Shown in pieces: positions 62,186-64,000 of a stretch of DNA of 64,000 bases. The stretch lies in the NCBI RefSeq assembly GCF_025460805.1, contig NZ_JAMXFJ010000001.1, positions 151,849 to 215,848 on the forward strand, written 5' to 3'. The translations under genes and the position numbers were made by a program. This DNA comes from Microvirga sesbaniae (GTDB lineage: Bacteria; Pseudomonadota; Alphaproteobacteria; Rhizobiales; Beijerinckiaceae). Position 1 is the stretch's first letter; every line of letters starts with the position of its first letter. Under the pieces are notes generated by a model that did not search any database, had not been told where the DNA came from, and saw only the letters and a program-made list of their open reading frames with translations.

Positions 62186-62407
62186 TCAGCCCGTCATGGC
62201 GCGGGCTTCGTAGCCGGCGGCGTCGAGGGCGCGCGCCACCTCGACGCTCTGCGCCGTGGTGGTGACATGCACGCGGCCGTGATCGAGGTCCACGTCGACC
62301 CTCGCCCCGGGATCGAGGCGCTGGATCGCCCGGGTGACCGAATTGACGCATCCCTGGCAGGTCATTCCATCCACCTGCATGAGCAGGTCCTTGCGCGGTT
62401 CTTCCAT
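62186..62407 (-). CDS. Heavy-metal-associated domain protein (copper chaperone, CopZ-like)
   Basis: 73 aa from ATG 62407, preceded by AAAGGA. A single HMA domain with the metal motif GMTCQGC (Cys pair at residues 17 and 20), then VNSVTRAIQRLDPGARVDVD and VARALDAAGYEA. Such proteins deliver Cu(I) to P-type ATPases. No copper ATPase lies in the window, so its partner is elsewhere. The longer frame to 62461 is less likely. Confidence 0.9.
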   Translation of the reverse strand: MEEPRKDLLMQVDGMTCQGCVNSVTRAIQRLDPGARVDVDLDHGRVHVTTTAQSVEVARALDAAGYEARAMTG

Positions 62408-62585
62408 CGGATCGGTCCTTTCATCGGCCCTGACGGGATGGCCGACATCATGGGCGGGCAACGCCGGAATGCGTAAAAATGTCCATTGCGGGAATGCGAA
62501 ACTTGCCCCGCGAATCGCGCTGATTCATTGTCTGTTAACACACTGATTCGCGCATATTCGCCGAGCCAGGGGAGCGGGGGCACCC

Positions 62586-63839
62586 ATGGTGACGAACAAG
62601 AAAAACACTTCAGTCCTGCGGGACAGGAAGGCGGCGCTGCTCGCCTTCGCGCCGGCCATCCTGACGGCTGCCGCCTCGGCCACCATGCCGATGGAGGCGG
62701 GGCTCGTCCTGCCGGTTTTCGGCTTTCTGGTCATGACCGTCTTCTTCGGTCTCGTCGTCCTGTGGTGGCAGGCCGAAGCGGAGCGGCAGGCGCTGGCGAT
62801 GCGATTCGCGGGCGCTCCGGCGGACGGACAGGTTCCGCCTGCGCCGCTGGTCCTGCGTTCGCCGGGGCCGGCGGTCGGCCCGGCGGCCGTTCTGCGCGAA
62901 CTGGCCCGGTCGGCCGACCCCGCGATGGAGCCGCCGCCGCAGGCCCGCCCCCAGGGGGTCCGCTTCCCCGAACCGTCCCTGCTGCCGTCGATGCGCAGCC
63001 CGTCGACCGAAGAGGTCGGCCGGATGAGGCTGGTGGCCCAGGCCTTCGAGGCCGACCGGATCGAGCTGCACCTGCAGCCGGTCGTATCTCTGCCGCAGCT
63101 CAAGATCCGCTTCTACGAGGCGCTGGCGCGGCTGCGCCTGGCCGATGGAACGCTCCTCGGGCCGGCGGACTTCCTGCCGATCCTCGAAGCCTCCGGACGC
63201 GCGGCGGATTTCGACCGCCGGGTCCTGATGCGTGCCATGGCGGTCGCGCGCCATCTCGTCGCCCGCGGCAGCGAAGCCATCGTGAGCGTGAACCTGACCG
63301 CCCATGCGGTCGCCGAGCCGGGCTTCCTGTGGTCGCTCGCGGGGCTCGTCGACGCCAGCCCGGACCTGCTCGGCAAGATCGTCCTGGAACTGCCCCAGCA
63401 CAGCTGGCGCCACCTCGACGCCGATCACAGGGCTGCGCTCTCCGCCCTGCGCGAGCGGGGCGTTCCGTTCTCCCTCGACCGCGCCGCCGACCTGCGGTTC
63501 GATCCCGTGGCCCTGGGCGACCTCGGCATCCGCTTCATGAAGCTGCCGGCCGATCTCATGATCAAGGCGGCCGAGCAGACGGACGGCCGCTATGCCGGGC
63601 CGGAGCTGGACGTGCGCGACTTCGCCCCGGCCCTGCGCCGCCAGGGCATCCGGCTCATCGCCGAGCGGGTCGACCAGGACGGGATGGTTCCGGTCCTCTG
63701 CGATCTCGGCGTGCCGCTGGGGCAGGGCTTCGCCTTCGCGGCCCCGCGTCCGGTCAAGCCGGAGATCGCCGGCGACCAGGCGGCCCCGCAGCCCTTCGGC
63801 CTGGAGCCTGCGCCGGCCCTTCTGCGGCGCACCGGTTGA
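62586..63839 (+). CDS. Membrane-anchored EAL-domain protein, degenerate active site
   Basis: 417 aa. Two hydrophobic segments near residues 18-56 (ALLAFAPAILTAAASATMPM and LVLPVFGFLVMTVFFGLVVL) anchor it; a Pro-rich linker follows (about 75-135). The EAL domain occupies about 150-400. EALARLR is present, but the usual Mg-binding motifs are altered: ELPQ where ELTE is expected, DRAAD instead of DDFG, and MKLPADL instead of xKID. It is therefore unlikely to hydrolyse cyclic di-GMP; it may bind it or act through proteins. No GGDEF domain. ATG 62586. Confidence 0.82.
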   Translation: MVTNKKNTSVLRDRKAALLAFAPAILTAAASATMPMEAGLVLPVFGFLVMTVFFGLVVLWWQAEAERQALAMRFAGAPADGQVPPAPLVLRSPGPAVGPAAVLRELARSADPAMEPPPQARPQGVRFPEPSLLPSMRSPSTEEVGRMRLVAQAFEADRIELHLQPVVSLPQLKIRFYEALARLRLADGTLLGPADFLPILEASGRAADFDRRVLMRAMAVARHLVARGSEAIVSVNLTAHAVAEPGFLWSLAGLVDASPDLLGKIVLELPQHSWRHLDADHRAALSALRERGVPFSLDRAADLRFDPVALGDLGIRFMKLPADLMIKAAEQTDGRYAGPELDVRDFAPALRRQGIRLIAERVDQDGMVPVLCDLGVPLGQGFAFAAPRPVKPEIAGDQAAPQPFGLEPAPALLRRTG

Positions 63840-63882
63840 CTTGAGCGGCGCAAGGGCCTACCCGCCCGGTCTCAGAGCACAA

Positions 63883-63923
63883 GCATCGCTCCTGACAGCG
63901 CATTCCACTGTCAGGAGCGATGC
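63883..63923. other. Perfect 16-bp hairpin
   Basis: GCATCGCTCCTGACAG and CTGTCAGGAGCGATGC, separated by 9 nt, 44 nt after the EAL stop. There is no T-run; possibly a transcript end or part of a repeat family. Confidence 0.5.
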
Positions 63924-63957
63924 CGATTATCGAAGTGCACATCGTTCGGCGCGGTGC

Positions 63958-64000
63958 GGGGGGGGGGCGGGCGCGGGGGCCCCCGGGCCCGGCGGGTGTG
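63958..64000. other. G/C-only tract at the window end
   Basis: Ten G's followed by almost exclusively G and C to the last base. No reading frame or known feature. It may be an assembly or sequencing artefact at a contig end. Confidence 0.4.

Overview
The window is high-GC chromosomal DNA from an alphaproteobacterium, most likely a member of the Hyphomicrobiales (Rhizobiales) close to Microvirga/Methylobacterium. This placement is an inference from gene content: a ChvE-GguA-GguB sugar transporter, an oxidative L-arabinose pathway, phasins behind a PhaR-like motif, groESL behind CIRCE, a HisZ-type histidine system, a UPF0314 protein, and two families of dispersed intergenic palindromes. No rRNA, tRNA, prophage, insertion sequence or CRISPR array was recognised.

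Layout. 1-12,100: a pentose/hexose island. L-arabonate dehydratase and a DHDPS-family aldolase/dehydratase (cut by the left edge) run leftward. A YtfQRT-YjfF-type ABC transporter, a FadR-type GntR regulator and a second transporter (ChvE, GguA, GguB) run rightward. A similar AT-rich operator-like site lies before each transporter operon. 12,100-16,050: small secreted or hypothetical proteins, an outer-membrane beta-barrel protein, a NUDIX hydrolase and two phasins. 16,050-22,070: a PAS-domain histidine kinase, a GNAT protein, and a 909-aa acyl-CoA-synthetase-like/GNAT fusion that keeps the catalytic His. 22,200-23,850: bacterioferritin, its ferredoxin and a glycolipid-binding-like protein. 24,140-32,300: two divergent 2-hydroxyacid oxidation operons, cytochrome c-lutA-lutB-lutC leftward and glcD-glcE-UPF0314-glcF rightward.

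32,390-39,150: a long coiled-coil protein, an SDR, a NUDIX protein, a DUF2076 protein, an SMR transporter, an L,D-transpeptidase and an EamA transporter. 39,270-41,530: groES-groEL with CIRCE and a terminator. 41,600-43,540: an RTX/cadherin-like secreted protein. 43,720-45,360: GST and DoxX genes divergent from a MarR regulator across three copies of a 12-bp palindrome. 45,440-47,820: a VOC protein with a signal peptide, a secreted repeat protein, and an ECF sigma/anti-sigma pair. 48,150-55,200: an aldo/keto reductase, an FMN reductase-like protein, metNIQ, and a BacA-like ABC protein. 55,340-60,240: META-domain protein, hisG, hisZ, a small Lys/Ala-rich protein and hisS. 60,730-63,840: a class III aminotransferase, a copper-chaperone-like protein and a membrane-anchored degenerate EAL protein. 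The last ~40 bases are almost pure G/C and may be a contig-end artefact.

I see no unambiguous undescribed system. The best leads are the paired sugar operators, the cytochrome-coupled lut operon next to glc, the two dispersed palindrome families, the triple MarR operator, HisG with a C-terminal extension alongside HisZ, the degenerate EAL protein and the mosaic RTX protein.
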